64,000 nucleotides of DNA. Origin: Mycolicibacterium gadium (GTDB taxonomy: Bacteria > Actinomycetota > Actinomycetes > Mycobacteriales > Mycobacteriaceae). Positions 27,692 through 36,698 of this stretch are shown one piece after another (positions within the stretch are counted from its first letter, which is position 1; every line of letters begins with the position of its first letter). The notes beneath the pieces were generated by a model, which saw only the letters and a program-made list of their open reading frames with translations, had not been told where the DNA came from and made no database searches. Made by a program: the position numbers and the translations under genes. The stretch is taken from NCBI RefSeq assembly GCF_010728925.1, contig NZ_AP022608.1, forward strand, positions 4,712,001 through 4,776,000. Direction: 5' to 3'.

Positions 27692-28960
27692 TCAGAAGGC
27701 GTTGGGATCGTTCTGAACGGATACGGGAACCGGATGCTGATAGAGCCGGGCGGCGTTCTCCCACGTCACTTTCCTGATGATCGCGTCGGGTAAACCGCTG
27801 ATCTGCTCGTGAATCGTCTGTTGGGTGTGCGGCCACGTGGAGTCGCAGTGTGGGTAGTCCGCCTCGAGCAGGATGTTGTCCTCGCCGATCCGCTCGTGCT
27901 GGACGAACGACGACTGATCTTCGACGGCGCAGAACCAGAAGTTGCGCTTGAAGACCTCCGTGGGCGTCAGTGTCTCGCCGAGCGTCTTCCACGTCCCGTA
28001 CATCTCGTGATAGCTCAGCATGTGGTCGAGCCGGTCGAGCAGGCCCGCCACCCATCCGATGCCGCCTTCGGAGAGGCAGATCTTCAGATCGGGGTACCGA
28101 GTACACATGCCGGAGTACAGCCAGTCGACCGCCGCCGAGATCGCATACGCGAAGAACAGCACCCCCTGTACATCAGGTGGTGCGTCGGCGGTGGTCGACG
28201 GAGACGTGCCCGACGAACCGATATGCAGATTCACCACCGTCTGAGTGTCTGCGCACGCCGCCATCAGCGGCTCCCAGTAACCCGAGTGGATCGTCGGGAG
28301 TCCGAGCATCGCCGGGTTCTCGCTGAACGACACCGCGTGATATCCGCGCTCGGCATTCTCGTAGATCATCTTCGCGCCGACCTCGGGATCGAGTAGCCAC
28401 GGCAACTGACACGGGATGATCCGGTCGGGATAGGCGCCCGCCCATGCCTCGATGTGCCAGTCGTTCCATGCCCGCACCGACGCCATCGCGAGGTCGCGGT
28501 CAGTGGTGACCTGCTGCAGTCGCTGGCCCGCGAACCCGGGCAGGAACGAGGGAAAGTTCAACGACGCGTAGACGCCGTTGAGATCCATGTCTTTGACGCG
28601 AGCATGGATATCCCATGCGCCGCGGCGCATTTCGTCGAACCGGGCAGGCTCGAACCCGTACTCGGAAACCGGTCGCCCGACCACCGCGTTGAAGCCCACG
28701 TTCGGCAGTGAGTTGCCGTCGTACATCCAGGTCTGACCGCCGTCATCGGTGTCGACGACCCGTGGGGCGCGGTCGGCGAACTTGCGCGGCACCCGGCCCT
28801 CGAAGGTGTCGGGCGGTTCGACGATGTGGTCGTCGACGGAAATCACGGTGTAACGCCGTTCTGCCCGTTCGGGTTCGGGCAGAAACGTGACGGTGCGGTC
28901 GGCGCCCGTCTTGGCCGTGGTGAAGTTGAGATTGGCCGCCATGTCGTCGATGGAAGTCAT
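27692..28960 (-). CDS. Amidohydrolase-family (amidohydrolase 2) enzyme
   Basis: A 422-residue TIM-barrel metal-dependent hydrolase or decarboxylase of the amidohydrolase_2 group (relatives include ACMSD-like and resorcylate-type decarboxylases). Visible elements are the N-terminal VDDHIVEPPD metal-binding strand (Asp-His in place of HxH), a central NLHIGSSG His, and a late ADYPHCDS metal-binding Asp/His region. It is the last gene of the FadR-controlled operon, 34 bp after the aldolase. The linked acyl-CoA synthetase and aldolase suggest degradation of an aromatic or hydroxylated organic acid; the substrate is unknown. Confidence 0.87.
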   Translation of the reverse strand: MTSIDDMAANLNFTTAKTGADRTVTFLPEPERAERRYTVISVDDHIVEPPDTFEGRVPRKFADRAPRVVDTDDGGQTWMYDGNSLPNVGFNAVVGRPVSEYGFEPARFDEMRRGAWDIHARVKDMDLNGVYASLNFPSFLPGFAGQRLQQVTTDRDLAMASVRAWNDWHIEAWAGAYPDRIIPCQLPWLLDPEVGAKMIYENAERGYHAVSFSENPAMLGLPTIHSGYWEPLMAACADTQTVVNLHIGSSGTSPSTTADAPPDVQGVLFFAYAISAAVDWLYSGMCTRYPDLKICLSEGGIGWVAGLLDRLDHMLSYHEMYGTWKTLGETLTPTEVFKRNFWFCAVEDQSSFVQHERIGEDNILLEADYPHCDSTWPHTQQTIHEQISGLPDAIIRKVTWENAARLYQHPVPVSVQNDPNAF

Positions 28961-28994
28961 GGGCGATCCTCGATTCGTGTCATCGGTTGGGCTG

Positions 28995-29768
28995 TCAGTT
29001 CAGAACGTCGGGGTCGGCCTTGATCGTCATCCGGGCGGCGCCCGCCCAGTAGACGTCGGCGGCGCGTTCGATCAGTGACTGCTGCATGCCGACCATGTCG
29101 CCGCGGCTCATCTTCGACGGGGTCCGCCCGGTGAGCATCACGTCATAGGCCAGTCGGCAGACCCGTTCAATGGATACCGCGCGATAAACCGCCTCGGCCA
29201 GATTGCGTCCGGCGGCGATGACACCGTGATTGGCGAGCACGATCAGGTTGGCCGAGCCGATCTGCTGCGCCAGTTCACTTGCCCGCCAGGGGGCGTCGAT
29301 CTCGCCGTCGTAGTTCTCGACGAGATACATGTCGTCGAGGAACAGGGCGCCGGTCTGATGTACGAGCTCGGGCAGCGTCACCAGTGCCGCGATCAGGCTG
29401 ACGTAGTACGGATGGTTGTGGATGATCACACGGGCGTCGGAACGGATCCGGTGCAGTTCGGTGTGCAGATGGATGGCGGGTGTGACGTCCCAGCGGCCGC
29501 GCACGACGTGAGCGTCCTCGTCGACCACGCAGATGTCGGACGCGGTCAACTCCTGCCACCACAGCCCCCAGGGGTTGACGAACATGTCGTGTTGGCCGTC
29601 GGGTTGCCAGGTGATGTGCCCGGCCATGTTCTCGGCGAAGCCGATGTCGGCCAGGTGCCGGAACGCGACGGCCATCAGCTGTTCGTCGGTGAGGTCGGTA
29701 CCGATCGGTGGTGTTTTCGACGGCGACCAGACGTCGAGGCCACCGCGGCGAATTTCCTCTGTGGTCAT
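28995..29768 (-). CDS. Class II aldolase/adducin family protein
   Basis: A 257-residue protein of the class II aldolase/adducin superfamily, metal-dependent enzymes that cleave or rearrange hydroxy-sugars and hydroxy-acids. The metal site is visible as HLHTELHRIR, then ARVIIHNHPYY (two His), and a late VLANHGVIAAG His. The GHITWQPDG segment near the N-terminus is the usual first loop. ATG 29768 overlaps the stop of the upstream AMP-ligase gene in an ATGA arrangement, so the two are translationally coupled. The longer open frame upstream has no support. Confidence 0.9.
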   Translation of the reverse strand: MTTEEIRRGGLDVWSPSKTPPIGTDLTDEQLMAVAFRHLADIGFAENMAGHITWQPDGQHDMFVNPWGLWWQELTASDICVVDEDAHVVRGRWDVTPAIHLHTELHRIRSDARVIIHNHPYYVSLIAALVTLPELVHQTGALFLDDMYLVENYDGEIDAPWRASELAQQIGSANLIVLANHGVIAAGRNLAEAVYRAVSIERVCRLAYDVMLTGRTPSKMSRGDMVGMQQSLIERAADVYWAGAARMTIKADPDVLN

Positions 29769-31360
29769 GATCTCTCCCGGATTCGTTCGCGAAGTTGACC
29801 TTTGGCGACCTTGCCACCGGACGATCGGGGCAACTCGTCGAGGATCTCGAGCCGCTCGGGTAGCAGTTCCTTCGAGACGCCTTGCGCCAGAAGGTGTTTC
29901 ACCAGGGCAGGCAGATCCAGCGCGCCCCCTTGCCTGAGTTCGACGTATACGCATACTCGTTCGCCGAAGACCGGGTCGGGCATCGCGACGGCCGCGGCGA
30001 CGGCAACGGCGGGATGTGTCGTGACGGCCTCCTCGACCTGAACCGCGCTGATGTTCTTGCCGCCGCGCAGGATGAAGTCCGATGTTCTGCCGGTCAGGGT
30101 GAGATAGCCGTCGGCGTCGAGTTCGCAGATGTCACCCATCCGCATCCAGCCGTCCTGGGTGTACAACTGGTCGTGGTCGGTGCCACCGAGATAGCCCAGG
30201 GACAGCGCAGGACCTCGGCACGCCGGCTGTCCGCGACCGGATTCGGTTACGTCGCGGTCGCCGTCGAACAGGCGAACGTTCATCTCCGGCACGATCCGGC
30301 CAGCGGTGCGCAGTCGGTGATCCAGCGAATCCAAGAGCGTCGTGGCACTCAACATGCCGGTCTCGTTGGAGCCGTAGAACTGCAGGATCGTCGCCCCGGT
30401 CAGTTCCTCGAACCGCGCCGCTTGTGTGTACGGCAGCGGTTCGCCACCGGTGAAGACGACGCGCAGACTGCTCAGGTCGTGATCCCCAGACGCCGAGTCG
30501 GCGAGGATCATCGCCAGTTGCGTACTGACACAACACAACACCGATGCGCGATGCCGTTCGATCGCCGCGCACGTCGCGGCCGGATCGAAGCGCTCGATGC
30601 GGACGGTGGTCGCGCCCAGGTGGATGGGGGTGGTGTGCGAGGTCCAGATCCCGAAGCCGTAGGGCGTGGGGATGATCGGGAGGAAGACATCGTCGGCGGT
30701 GAGGCCGCCGTTGGCAACCGCCTTGAGATGAAAGTAGTGCCAACGGTTTTGGGTGTGCACCACGCACTTCGGCATACCGGTGGTGCCCGATGTGGAGTTG
30801 ATCAGAAAGACGTCATCCGCACCGGCCTGCGGCAGCGCCGACTGCGGACACTGGCGAGGGTCGATCCTGAGTTCGGAGCCGAGCGCCACGACGCGCGCCG
30901 ATGAACCAGCAGCCTCGATGGCTAGACCGTGCCGTTCGGCGTCGGCGATCAGCAGCGTGGGCTGCGTGACGCGAAGAATGTGCTCGGCCTCGCGCAGACC
31001 GACGCGGGAGCCGAGACCGACGACGGCGGCGCCGCACCGCTCGACGGCCACCAGCGCGACGTGGATCGCGGCGGTGTCCTTGTGCCACAGGCCGACGCGG
31101 TCACCCGGCGCGACACCCAGATCGCGCAACCCGTGCGCCAGGTTGGTGGCGGCGGTGTCGAACTCGGCCCAGCTGAGCTGAGGCGCCCTTGAATCGAGCA
31201 CAGCATCCAGGGTGAAGTCGATGTAGGCGGGTTTGTCGGGCGCGGAGGCGGCGTTGCGGCGCACGCAGTCGGACAGCGTGACGTCCGTCCACCAGCCCGC
31301 GGCCCGGTACTGCGCCGCATCGGCGCTGGCCACCGCGGCCCCGTCGACGCTCATCACCAA
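29765..31360 (-). CDS. Acyl-CoA synthetase / AMP-binding ligase
   Basis: A 531-residue ANL-superfamily enzyme that activates a carboxylic acid through an acyl-adenylate and probably transfers it to CoA. Motifs are complete: the P-loop STSGTTGMPK, the YGSNETG (A5-type) motif, GDICELDADGYLTLTGR (A7-A8), and the C-terminal GGKVAKGQL with the catalytic Lys. The pocket sequence PTPYGFGIW is closer to aromatic or cyclic acid ligases than to long-chain fatty acid ligases, but this is weak evidence. It lies 24 bp after the FadR regulator gene and is coupled to the aldolase gene. A second in-frame ATG is at 31354. Confidence 0.9.
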   Translation of the reverse strand: MVMSVDGAAVASADAAQYRAAGWWTDVTLSDCVRRNAASAPDKPAYIDFTLDAVLDSRAPQLSWAEFDTAATNLAHGLRDLGVAPGDRVGLWHKDTAAIHVALVAVERCGAAVVGLGSRVGLREAEHILRVTQPTLLIADAERHGLAIEAAGSSARVVALGSELRIDPRQCPQSALPQAGADDVFLINSTSGTTGMPKCVVHTQNRWHYFHLKAVANGGLTADDVFLPIIPTPYGFGIWTSHTTPIHLGATTVRIERFDPAATCAAIERHRASVLCCVSTQLAMILADSASGDHDLSSLRVVFTGGEPLPYTQAARFEELTGATILQFYGSNETGMLSATTLLDSLDHRLRTAGRIVPEMNVRLFDGDRDVTESGRGQPACRGPALSLGYLGGTDHDQLYTQDGWMRMGDICELDADGYLTLTGRTSDFILRGGKNISAVQVEEAVTTHPAVAVAAAVAMPDPVFGERVCVYVELRQGGALDLPALVKHLLAQGVSKELLPERLEILDELPRSSGGKVAKGQLRERIRERS

Positions 31361-31384
31361 ATCATATGAAAATAAGCGCGGTGG

Positions 31385-32185
31385 TCAACGGTCGGTTTCG
31401 ACCGGCGCCGTCGCCCAGCCGCGCAGCATCGAAGGGTCGACGACCCCCGACGATCCCGGATAGTGCTGCGCGTCGAGAAGATGGGCCGCCGCCAGGTCAG
31501 CGGCGCGACGCGCGTCGCCCGCGTCGATCGCGTCGATCACCTGTCGGTGGTCCTCCAGCACGGCCAGTCGTTCGTCGATCGGCACGATGCTGCCGTCCGC
31601 CACCCGGCTCGACCAGCTCGTCTCGTGCGCCGACCACAGCATTTCCAGCGCCCCGGCCAGGATGATCATGGTCTGGTTGCCGCACAGCGCGACGAGGGAC
31701 TCGTGGAACCGCCGGCTCGCCGACGTCACGAGCCGCAGGTCCTCCACGGCCTCGACTGCTTCGGCGTGCACCCGTCGCAGCTGTGGGACCACGGCAGTGC
31801 CGCGGTCGGCGCGCTGGGCGCACAGCCCAGCGCACGCCGGCTCGACCTGCAGCAGGGCGTTTCCGACGTCGGACAGGCCCACCTCCTGGGATCCGAGCAC
31901 CAGGCCGACGGTGTACGCGACGTTGGCGGCATTGGGTCGCCGTACGACCGCTCCGCCGAGCTTCCCGCGCCGCACGCGCAGCAGCCCTTCGGCCTCGAGA
32001 ATGCGCATCGCCTCGCGCAGCGACGGCTTGCTCACCGGGAACTGCAGGAGGAGCTCATCCTCCTTGGGCAGGATGCTGCCGTCGGCCAGCTCACCGCGCA
32101 GAATGCGGCGCCGAAGCTCGTCGGCCACCTGCTCGGCGAGACGGCGAAACTGAATGGTCGGCTCTGCCACGAATCGATTCTCCAC
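31385..32185 (-). CDS. FadR/GntR-family transcription regulator
   Basis: A 266-residue regulator. The N-terminal winged helix-turn-helix (about residues 14-82) has the GntR pattern ADELRRRILRGELADGSILP, then SKPSLREAMRILEAEGLL. The C-terminal all-helical FCD domain binds an organic acid or acyl-CoA effector and often a metal; RRFHESLVAL supplies a typical His. It is the first gene of the operon running to 27692, so it most likely controls that operon and itself. A palindrome about 40 bp upstream (32226-32244) is a candidate operator. Confidence 0.9.
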   Translation of the reverse strand: MENRFVAEPTIQFRRLAEQVADELRRRILRGELADGSILPKEDELLLQFPVSKPSLREAMRILEAEGLLRVRRGKLGGAVVRRPNAANVAYTVGLVLGSQEVGLSDVGNALLQVEPACAGLCAQRADRGTAVVPQLRRVHAEAVEAVEDLRLVTSASRRFHESLVALCGNQTMIILAGALEMLWSAHETSWSSRVADGSIVPIDERLAVLEDHRQVIDAIDAGDARRAADLAAAHLLDAQHYPGSSGVVDPSMLRGWATAPVETDR

Positions 32186-32225
32186 GCATCAAACGCCGAA
32201 CCGGCCATTGGACGCCGATAACGGA

Positions 32226-32244
32226 GAGATAACAAAATTATCTC
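32226..32244. promoter_or_regulatory. Palindrome upstream of fadR-type operon
   Basis: GAGATAA-CAAAA-TTATCTC is a perfect 7-bp inverted repeat around a 5-bp AT-rich spacer, 41 bp before the regulator's start codon. It is among the few AT-rich patches in the area. It is a candidate operator for the FadR-like regulator, although it does not contain the common GT-N(3)-AC core of this family. Confidence 0.55.
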
Positions 32245-32323
32245 AGGCCGGTGACCAGCGAAAACATCGCTGCAGGTCGGACCCTTGCTGTGTTCGGGCC
32301 CAATTGCGGTTATTGTGCTCTGC

Positions 32324-32986
32324 GTGGGGCGGCACTCATTAGCCAAAAAGCGACGCAAGTCACCTGTTGTCCTGGCATCTGTACTCGGCCCCGCCGCCGT
32401 GTTCTTCGCGGTCGGCTCCGACATGCAACCCAGCAAGGATGCAGTCAAGAGCGCCTCGGTCGACGAGGTGGCCCCGTGGGACGTCGAGATCGTGGCCGCC
32501 GCTCCGATGAACTCGTTCCCCGCGCCCATCGTCGGCCAGGTCAGCTTGAGCTCCGGTCCCGACACCGTGATCGCGGCGTCGAGGTATCGCACCGTCGACC
32601 GCACGCTGCCGGTCGGACTCGCGCCGGAGCGCGGCCTTCAGGTGAAGACGATCCTGGCGTCGCGCGCGATCACCGCGGCCTTCCCCGAGATCCAGAGCAT
32701 CGGCGGGACTCGCCCCGATGCACTGAGATGGCATCCGAACGGTCTCGCCCTCGACGTGATGATCCCGAACGCCGGCACAGCGGAGGGCATCGCGCTCGGC
32801 AATGAGATCGTCGACTACGTGCTGCGCAACGCGTCCAGGTTCGGCATGCAGGACGCCATCTGGCGCGGCGCTTACTACACCCCCAACGGTGCGCAACGAG
32901 GTGGCGGATACGGCCACTACGACCACGTTCACATCACCACCACCGGTGGTGGCTATCCCACCGGCAACGAGAACTATTACCGCTGA
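32324..32986 (+). CDS. Exported protein, possible M15-type peptidase fold (Rv0320-like)
   Basis: A 220-residue protein. A basic start (MGRHSLAKKRRK) and one hydrophobic segment (about 13-31) act as signal or anchor, followed by an extracytoplasmic domain. The C-terminal part carries H137-x6-D144 (WHPNGLALD) and HYDHVHI with His201/His203, the spacing of zinc ligands in D,D-carboxypeptidases of the M15/VanY type. A cell-wall hydrolase activity is therefore possible but unproven. The GTG at 32324 was preferred over the upstream in-frame ATG 32285 because it gives the 220-residue length and N-terminus I recall for Rv0320. It is convergent with the SDR gene. Confidence 0.78.
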   Translation: MGRHSLAKKRRKSPVVLASVLGPAAVFFAVGSDMQPSKDAVKSASVDEVAPWDVEIVAAAPMNSFPAPIVGQVSLSSGPDTVIAASRYRTVDRTLPVGLAPERGLQVKTILASRAITAAFPEIQSIGGTRPDALRWHPNGLALDVMIPNAGTAEGIALGNEIVDYVLRNASRFGMQDAIWRGAYYTPNGAQRGGGYGHYDHVHITTTGGGYPTGNENYYR

Positions 32987-33010
32987 GCCGGATTGACCGA
33001 GCTGGCTTGA

Positions 33011-33784
33011 TCAGGGTCGGAACGTCACTCCGCCGTCGACACTGATCGTCTGAGCCGTGATGAAGCTACCGTCGTCGGAGAGCAGCAGAGCCCCCAGAGC
33101 GGCGACGTCGTCCGGATTGCCGAAGCGCGACTTGATCATCTGACGCGCCCGCGTCTGCTCCACGACGCCTTCTGGCATCCACTGCTCGTCGAACTTGTAG
33201 TGCCAGATCAGGCCTGGCGCAATGGCATTGGCACGAATCCCCTTCGGACCGTACTTGCGGGCGATGTGACGCATCAGCGCAAGCTCGGCCGCCTTGCTCA
33301 TCGCGTAGGAAACCCGCGTGCCCCCGCCGTTGTAAGCCTCGATCGACGCGGTGAACACTATCGATCCGCCGCCGGACTCGATCATCGGAGGGATCGCATG
33401 CTTGGCGCAGATTACGAAACCCCTTGTGTTGACCCGCATCACCTCGTCGAAGGCTTCGAGCGGCAAATCGACGACGCCGCCGGGTAGGTAGGCGTCGGCC
33501 GCGTTGGTGAAGTTGACATGTATGCCGTCGAGTCGTCCGAACGTGTCCACCGCCAACTTGATGATGGCGATGACCGACTCTTCGTCGGCTCCGTCGAGCG
33601 GGACGGCGCGCACCCGGTCCGGGTCGAGATCGGCGACGGCGCGCGACACCGTCTCCGGATCGAGGTCGCCGATGACGAGGCGCGCGCCCTCATCGGCGTA
33701 CCGACGCGCCAAGCCGTTTCCGATACCGCCCAATCCGGCGACGATGACGACCTTGTTCTCCAGCAGTCCCGACACGACTGACAT
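33011..33784 (-). CDS. Short-chain dehydrogenase/reductase
   Basis: A 257-residue classical SDR oxidoreductase. The nucleotide-binding loop is GLGGIGNG, with IGDLD after the second strand indicating NAD(H) preference. The NVNT-like MRVNTRGF segment, the Ser of VFTASIEAY and the catalytic YAMSK are intact, and the C-terminus ends VDGGVTFRP as in 3-oxoacyl-type SDRs. ATG 33784 was chosen (MSVVSGLLENKV); an in-frame ATG 36 bp upstream is possible. It is transcribed away from the kinase gene and lies just beyond the catabolic operon, so it may serve the same pathway. Confidence 0.88.
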   Translation of the reverse strand: MSVVSGLLENKVVIVAGLGGIGNGLARRYADEGARLVIGDLDPETVSRAVADLDPDRVRAVPLDGADEESVIAIIKLAVDTFGRLDGIHVNFTNAADAYLPGGVVDLPLEAFDEVMRVNTRGFVICAKHAIPPMIESGGGSIVFTASIEAYNGGGTRVSYAMSKAAELALMRHIARKYGPKGIRANAIAPGLIWHYKFDEQWMPEGVVEQTRARQMIKSRFGNPDDVAALGALLLSDDGSFITAQTISVDGGVTFRP

Positions 33785-33888
33785 ATTGCCCGAGCGTTCC
33801 CCCGTTGCGAATGTGGCCACTGCTTTCCGCGCTTAAGGTGACCGTTGCGGCTTATCGTTTCAGCAAACTGCGATCGCGGGAGGTCGAC

Positions 33889-35925
33889 TTGGAGGGCACG
33901 CCGTTCGGACGCTACACGTTGGTCGAGCTACTCGGCCGGGGCGGCATGGGTGACGTCTGGCGCGCCTACGACACGGTGACCGACCGCGTGGTCGCGGTGA
34001 AGGTCCTGCCCGCGCATCTGGCCAGCGATCAGACATTCCAGGAACGGTTTCGTCGGGAGGCTCGGGCAGCGGCGGGGCTCAACAATCCTCACGTGGTGCC
34101 GATCCACGACTTCGGCGAGATCGACGGACGTCTGTTCGTGGACATGCGGCTCATCGAGGGGGAGGATCTCGGCACGCTACTCGCTGCCGGTCCGCTGGCT
34201 CCGCAGCGTGCCATCAGGATCGTCGGGCAGATCGCGCTCGCACTGTTCGCCGCACACCGAATCGGGTTGGTGCACCGCGACGTCAAGCCGTCGAACATCC
34301 TCGTCACCGAGGACGATTTCGCCTATCTGATCGACTTCGGTATCGCGCGAGCCGAAGGCGAAGCGGGGCTCACCGACACCAACGCCGCGGTCGGCACCTG
34401 GGCGTACATGGCGCCCGAACGATTCTCGAGCGGCTCGGCCGACGCACGCGCCGACGTCTACGCGCTGACGTGCGTGCTCTACGAAGCGCTGACCGGCCAA
34501 TCTCCTTTTCCGGGAAGAACTCTCGAACAGATCGCCACCGCGCACATGCTGCAACCACCGCCGAAGCCCTCGGCGCTGCTACCGCAAATCCCTCCGGCGA
34601 TGGACCGGGTCATCAGCACCGGCATGGCCAAGGAACCCGAACAGCGGTACGCCTCGACCAAGGATCTGGCGAGCGCCGCCCGCGCCGCCATCGGCAGGGA
34701 GCAGGATCGCACGGTCGCCGCGCACCAAGACCGCACGATGGCGGCCGCGCCTGTGCCGCCGACGCAGCAGATCAACACACCCGCAGCGACGCAGTACCGC
34801 ACGCCGATGCCGTCGGCTGATCCGTCATCGACAGGCCGCAGGAACATTCTGCTGGCGTCGGCCGCCGCACTCCTCGTGGTGATCGTCGCCGTCGTCGCGG
34901 TGATCATGTTCACCGGCGGCTCCGACTCGCCGTCGAACAACACGGCGTCGTCCCCGGGGCAGCCGTCCGAACCACCACCTGCGCCGAACAGTGCCATGTT
35001 CAATGGCGCTCAGCCATGGACCCTCGACGTGTCCGGCGCACCAAAGTCCGAACGCAGTGACGCGATCATCGGTGCGTTGACCGCAGCGGGCGGTTGGGGC
35101 ACCGAGAACAGGCTGCAGATCGACTTCTCTAACGCGGTCTTCTTCGCCGACGGCAGCACGCCACGCATGCAGGTGGTCGGCACCGAGGACTACTGCTTCG
35201 GAGGTCCGGCCTGCGACGCGGTGCCCGCCGAGATGCCGGTCCCGGAGAACGCCAACATCGGTGGCTCACCGGATCTGCAGTGCGATCCGTCAGGAAACAC
35301 CGAGGGCCAGGGAGACTGTCAACTGCTCGTCGTCGACCGGGAGGGCCAGAAGCTGTACGAGACCTATCAGTCCACGAAAGGCGGAGACACGCTCGAGGCC
35401 CGCGGCTTCTTCATCTGGGACCTGAACAAGCAGTACCCGGACAATCTGCGCGGCGACCAGTGCACAAGCGCGGATGCGGGCGGCTTCCCGATCGCCGCCA
35501 TGACACCCACCGCCGACCAAGTCGCCTCGGGCTCAATCGATCACGCGATCCGGTTCATCTTGCCGAACGACCGGATCAGAGCGGGCGTCTACGTGCATCC
35601 GGCGAGCCACGCCGGCGGCCCCGAAAGCACAGACCCCAACGCGCCACCCTTTGGGGTGAGGTTGCGGCTGAAGGCAGACTTCGACGAGTCGGGTTACACC
35701 GATCCGCAGAAGGTGGTGATCAAGGCGCTGAAGACGCACGGGATGCTACTGGCCGACGGTGGCCAGGTGCCCCTCACATTCTCCGACGACAGATCCAGCA
35801 CCGCCAAGTGGGCGGACTTGGGCATCGCCTCGGATACGTTCAGCGCGATCACACCCGAGGCGTTCGAGGTCGTCGAACTCGGACCGGATGTCCCCTTGAC
35901 CTACGACTGTGTGCGCAACCCCTGA
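33889..35925 (+). CDS. Receptor-type Ser/Thr protein kinase with large extracytoplasmic domain
   Basis: A 678-residue transmembrane kinase. The Hanks-type kinase domain (about 8-270) is complete: glycine loop GRGGMG (16-21), Lys38 (VAVKVL), catalytic HRDVKPSN with Asp131, DFG (149-151), APE (175-177). After a juxtamembrane linker comes one membrane helix (about 320-341) and a 337-residue extracytoplasmic part with several Cys and a motif region GFFIWDLNKQ, RGDQCTSADAGG, AIRFILPN and VYVHPASHAGG, not a PASTA or beta-propeller domain. The TTG start at 33889 has GGGAGG five bases upstream and gives the usual MEGTPFGRY kinase start; an in-frame ATG at 33805 is less likely. Its ligand is unknown. 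Confidence 0.88.
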   Translation: MEGTPFGRYTLVELLGRGGMGDVWRAYDTVTDRVVAVKVLPAHLASDQTFQERFRREARAAAGLNNPHVVPIHDFGEIDGRLFVDMRLIEGEDLGTLLAAGPLAPQRAIRIVGQIALALFAAHRIGLVHRDVKPSNILVTEDDFAYLIDFGIARAEGEAGLTDTNAAVGTWAYMAPERFSSGSADARADVYALTCVLYEALTGQSPFPGRTLEQIATAHMLQPPPKPSALLPQIPPAMDRVISTGMAKEPEQRYASTKDLASAARAAIGREQDRTVAAHQDRTMAAAPVPPTQQINTPAATQYRTPMPSADPSSTGRRNILLASAAALLVVIVAVVAVIMFTGGSDSPSNNTASSPGQPSEPPPAPNSAMFNGAQPWTLDVSGAPKSERSDAIIGALTAAGGWGTENRLQIDFSNAVFFADGSTPRMQVVGTEDYCFGGPACDAVPAEMPVPENANIGGSPDLQCDPSGNTEGQGDCQLLVVDREGQKLYETYQSTKGGDTLEARGFFIWDLNKQYPDNLRGDQCTSADAGGFPIAAMTPTADQVASGSIDHAIRFILPNDRIRAGVYVHPASHAGGPESTDPNAPPFGVRLRLKADFDESGYTDPQKVVIKALKTHGMLLADGGQVPLTFSDDRSSTAKWADLGIASDTFSAITPEAFEVVELGPDVPLTYDCVRNP

Positions 35926-35940
35926 TATGACGCTCGGCGG

Positions 35941-36345
35941 TCACACGCGCAACGCGGTAAACGGCTCAAAAGGTAGGTTGCGCACCACGAACCAGATGGT
36001 GACGACAACCATCGTCACCGTGGCGGCCCAGCGGTGGTGCTGCCAGCCGGCGATCTTGCGGCCGACGACTCGACCGTACGTCCACACGAGGTAGGCGACG
36101 ATCAGCAAGCCCACCGCGACGACGGCGAGGGCGTTGAACCGCACCGCGGACAGGAAGTCTCCGTGCAGGAGCGAGTAGATCATCCGGAGTGTGCCGCAGC
36201 CAGGGCAGTCAATGCCCAGAAGGGCTTTCGTCGGACACACGGGAAGGAACCCGCCAGGTGTGGTCGGATCTCCGATCCAGACCACCGCACACGCACCAAC
36301 CGCCAAGGCGCCCACCAGGAGTGGGCCGCCGAGGCGGACCGGCAC
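35941..36345 (-). CDS. DUF2752 small membrane protein
   Basis: A 134-residue membrane protein with three to four hydrophobic helices and the DUF2752 hallmark: CPTKALLGIDCPGCG, followed by TLRMIYSLLHGD. The closely spaced cysteines could bind metal or form disulfides. It lies 20 bp after the dispanin-like gene on the same strand; DUF2752 and small Pro-rich CD225 proteins are often neighbours in actinobacteria. It is convergent with the kinase gene. Function unknown. Confidence 0.85.
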   Translation of the reverse strand: MPVRLGGPLLVGALAVGACAVVWIGDPTTPGGFLPVCPTKALLGIDCPGCGTLRMIYSLLHGDFLSAVRFNALAVVAVGLLIVAYLVWTYGRVVGRKIAGWQHHRWAATVTMVVVTIWFVVRNLPFEPFTALRV

Positions 36346-36365
36346 GCTGTGCCGAGGTGGCGTGA

Positions 36366-36698
36366 TCAGTATTCGGTCGTTGTAGAGACGTCACCGTCGA
36401 AGGTCAACACGCCCGCGACCATGAGGATGGCGTAGATGATGGCCACGATGACGCCGGCGATGATGGCCCATATGGCCCACTTCTTGGCGGCAGCGGACGA
36501 CGCCTGCGCTGCGTCGTACTGGCCCTGCGCCCAGAGTCCGTTCACTTGGCTCGCTTTGACGATCGAGACGATGCCGAACGGGAGACAGCAGAACAGTGTC
36601 ACCAGAATGGCGAGCACCAGGTGCGAGCTCGGCGCCGTGCCCTGAGGTTGCGGAGGCGGGTAGTTGCCAGGCGGGGGCGGTGGCGGTGGTTGTGTCAT
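36366..36698 (-). CDS. CD225/dispanin-like small membrane protein
   Basis: A 110-residue protein. The N-terminus is rich in Pro (MTQPPPPPPPGNYPPP), followed by two membrane helices (about 25-50 and 70-97) separated by a short loop containing VNGLWAQGQYDAAQASSAAAKKW, as in CD225/dispanin (interferon-induced transmembrane-like) proteins. ATG 36698 has AAGGAAG at a suitable distance; an upstream in-frame ATG (36716) is less likely. Forms a two-gene unit with the DUF2752 gene. Function unknown in bacteria. Confidence 0.84.
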   Translation of the reverse strand: MTQPPPPPPPGNYPPPQPQGTAPSSHLVLAILVTLFCCLPFGIVSIVKASQVNGLWAQGQYDAAQASSAAAKKWAIWAIIAGVIVAIIYAILMVAGVLTFDGDVSTTTEY

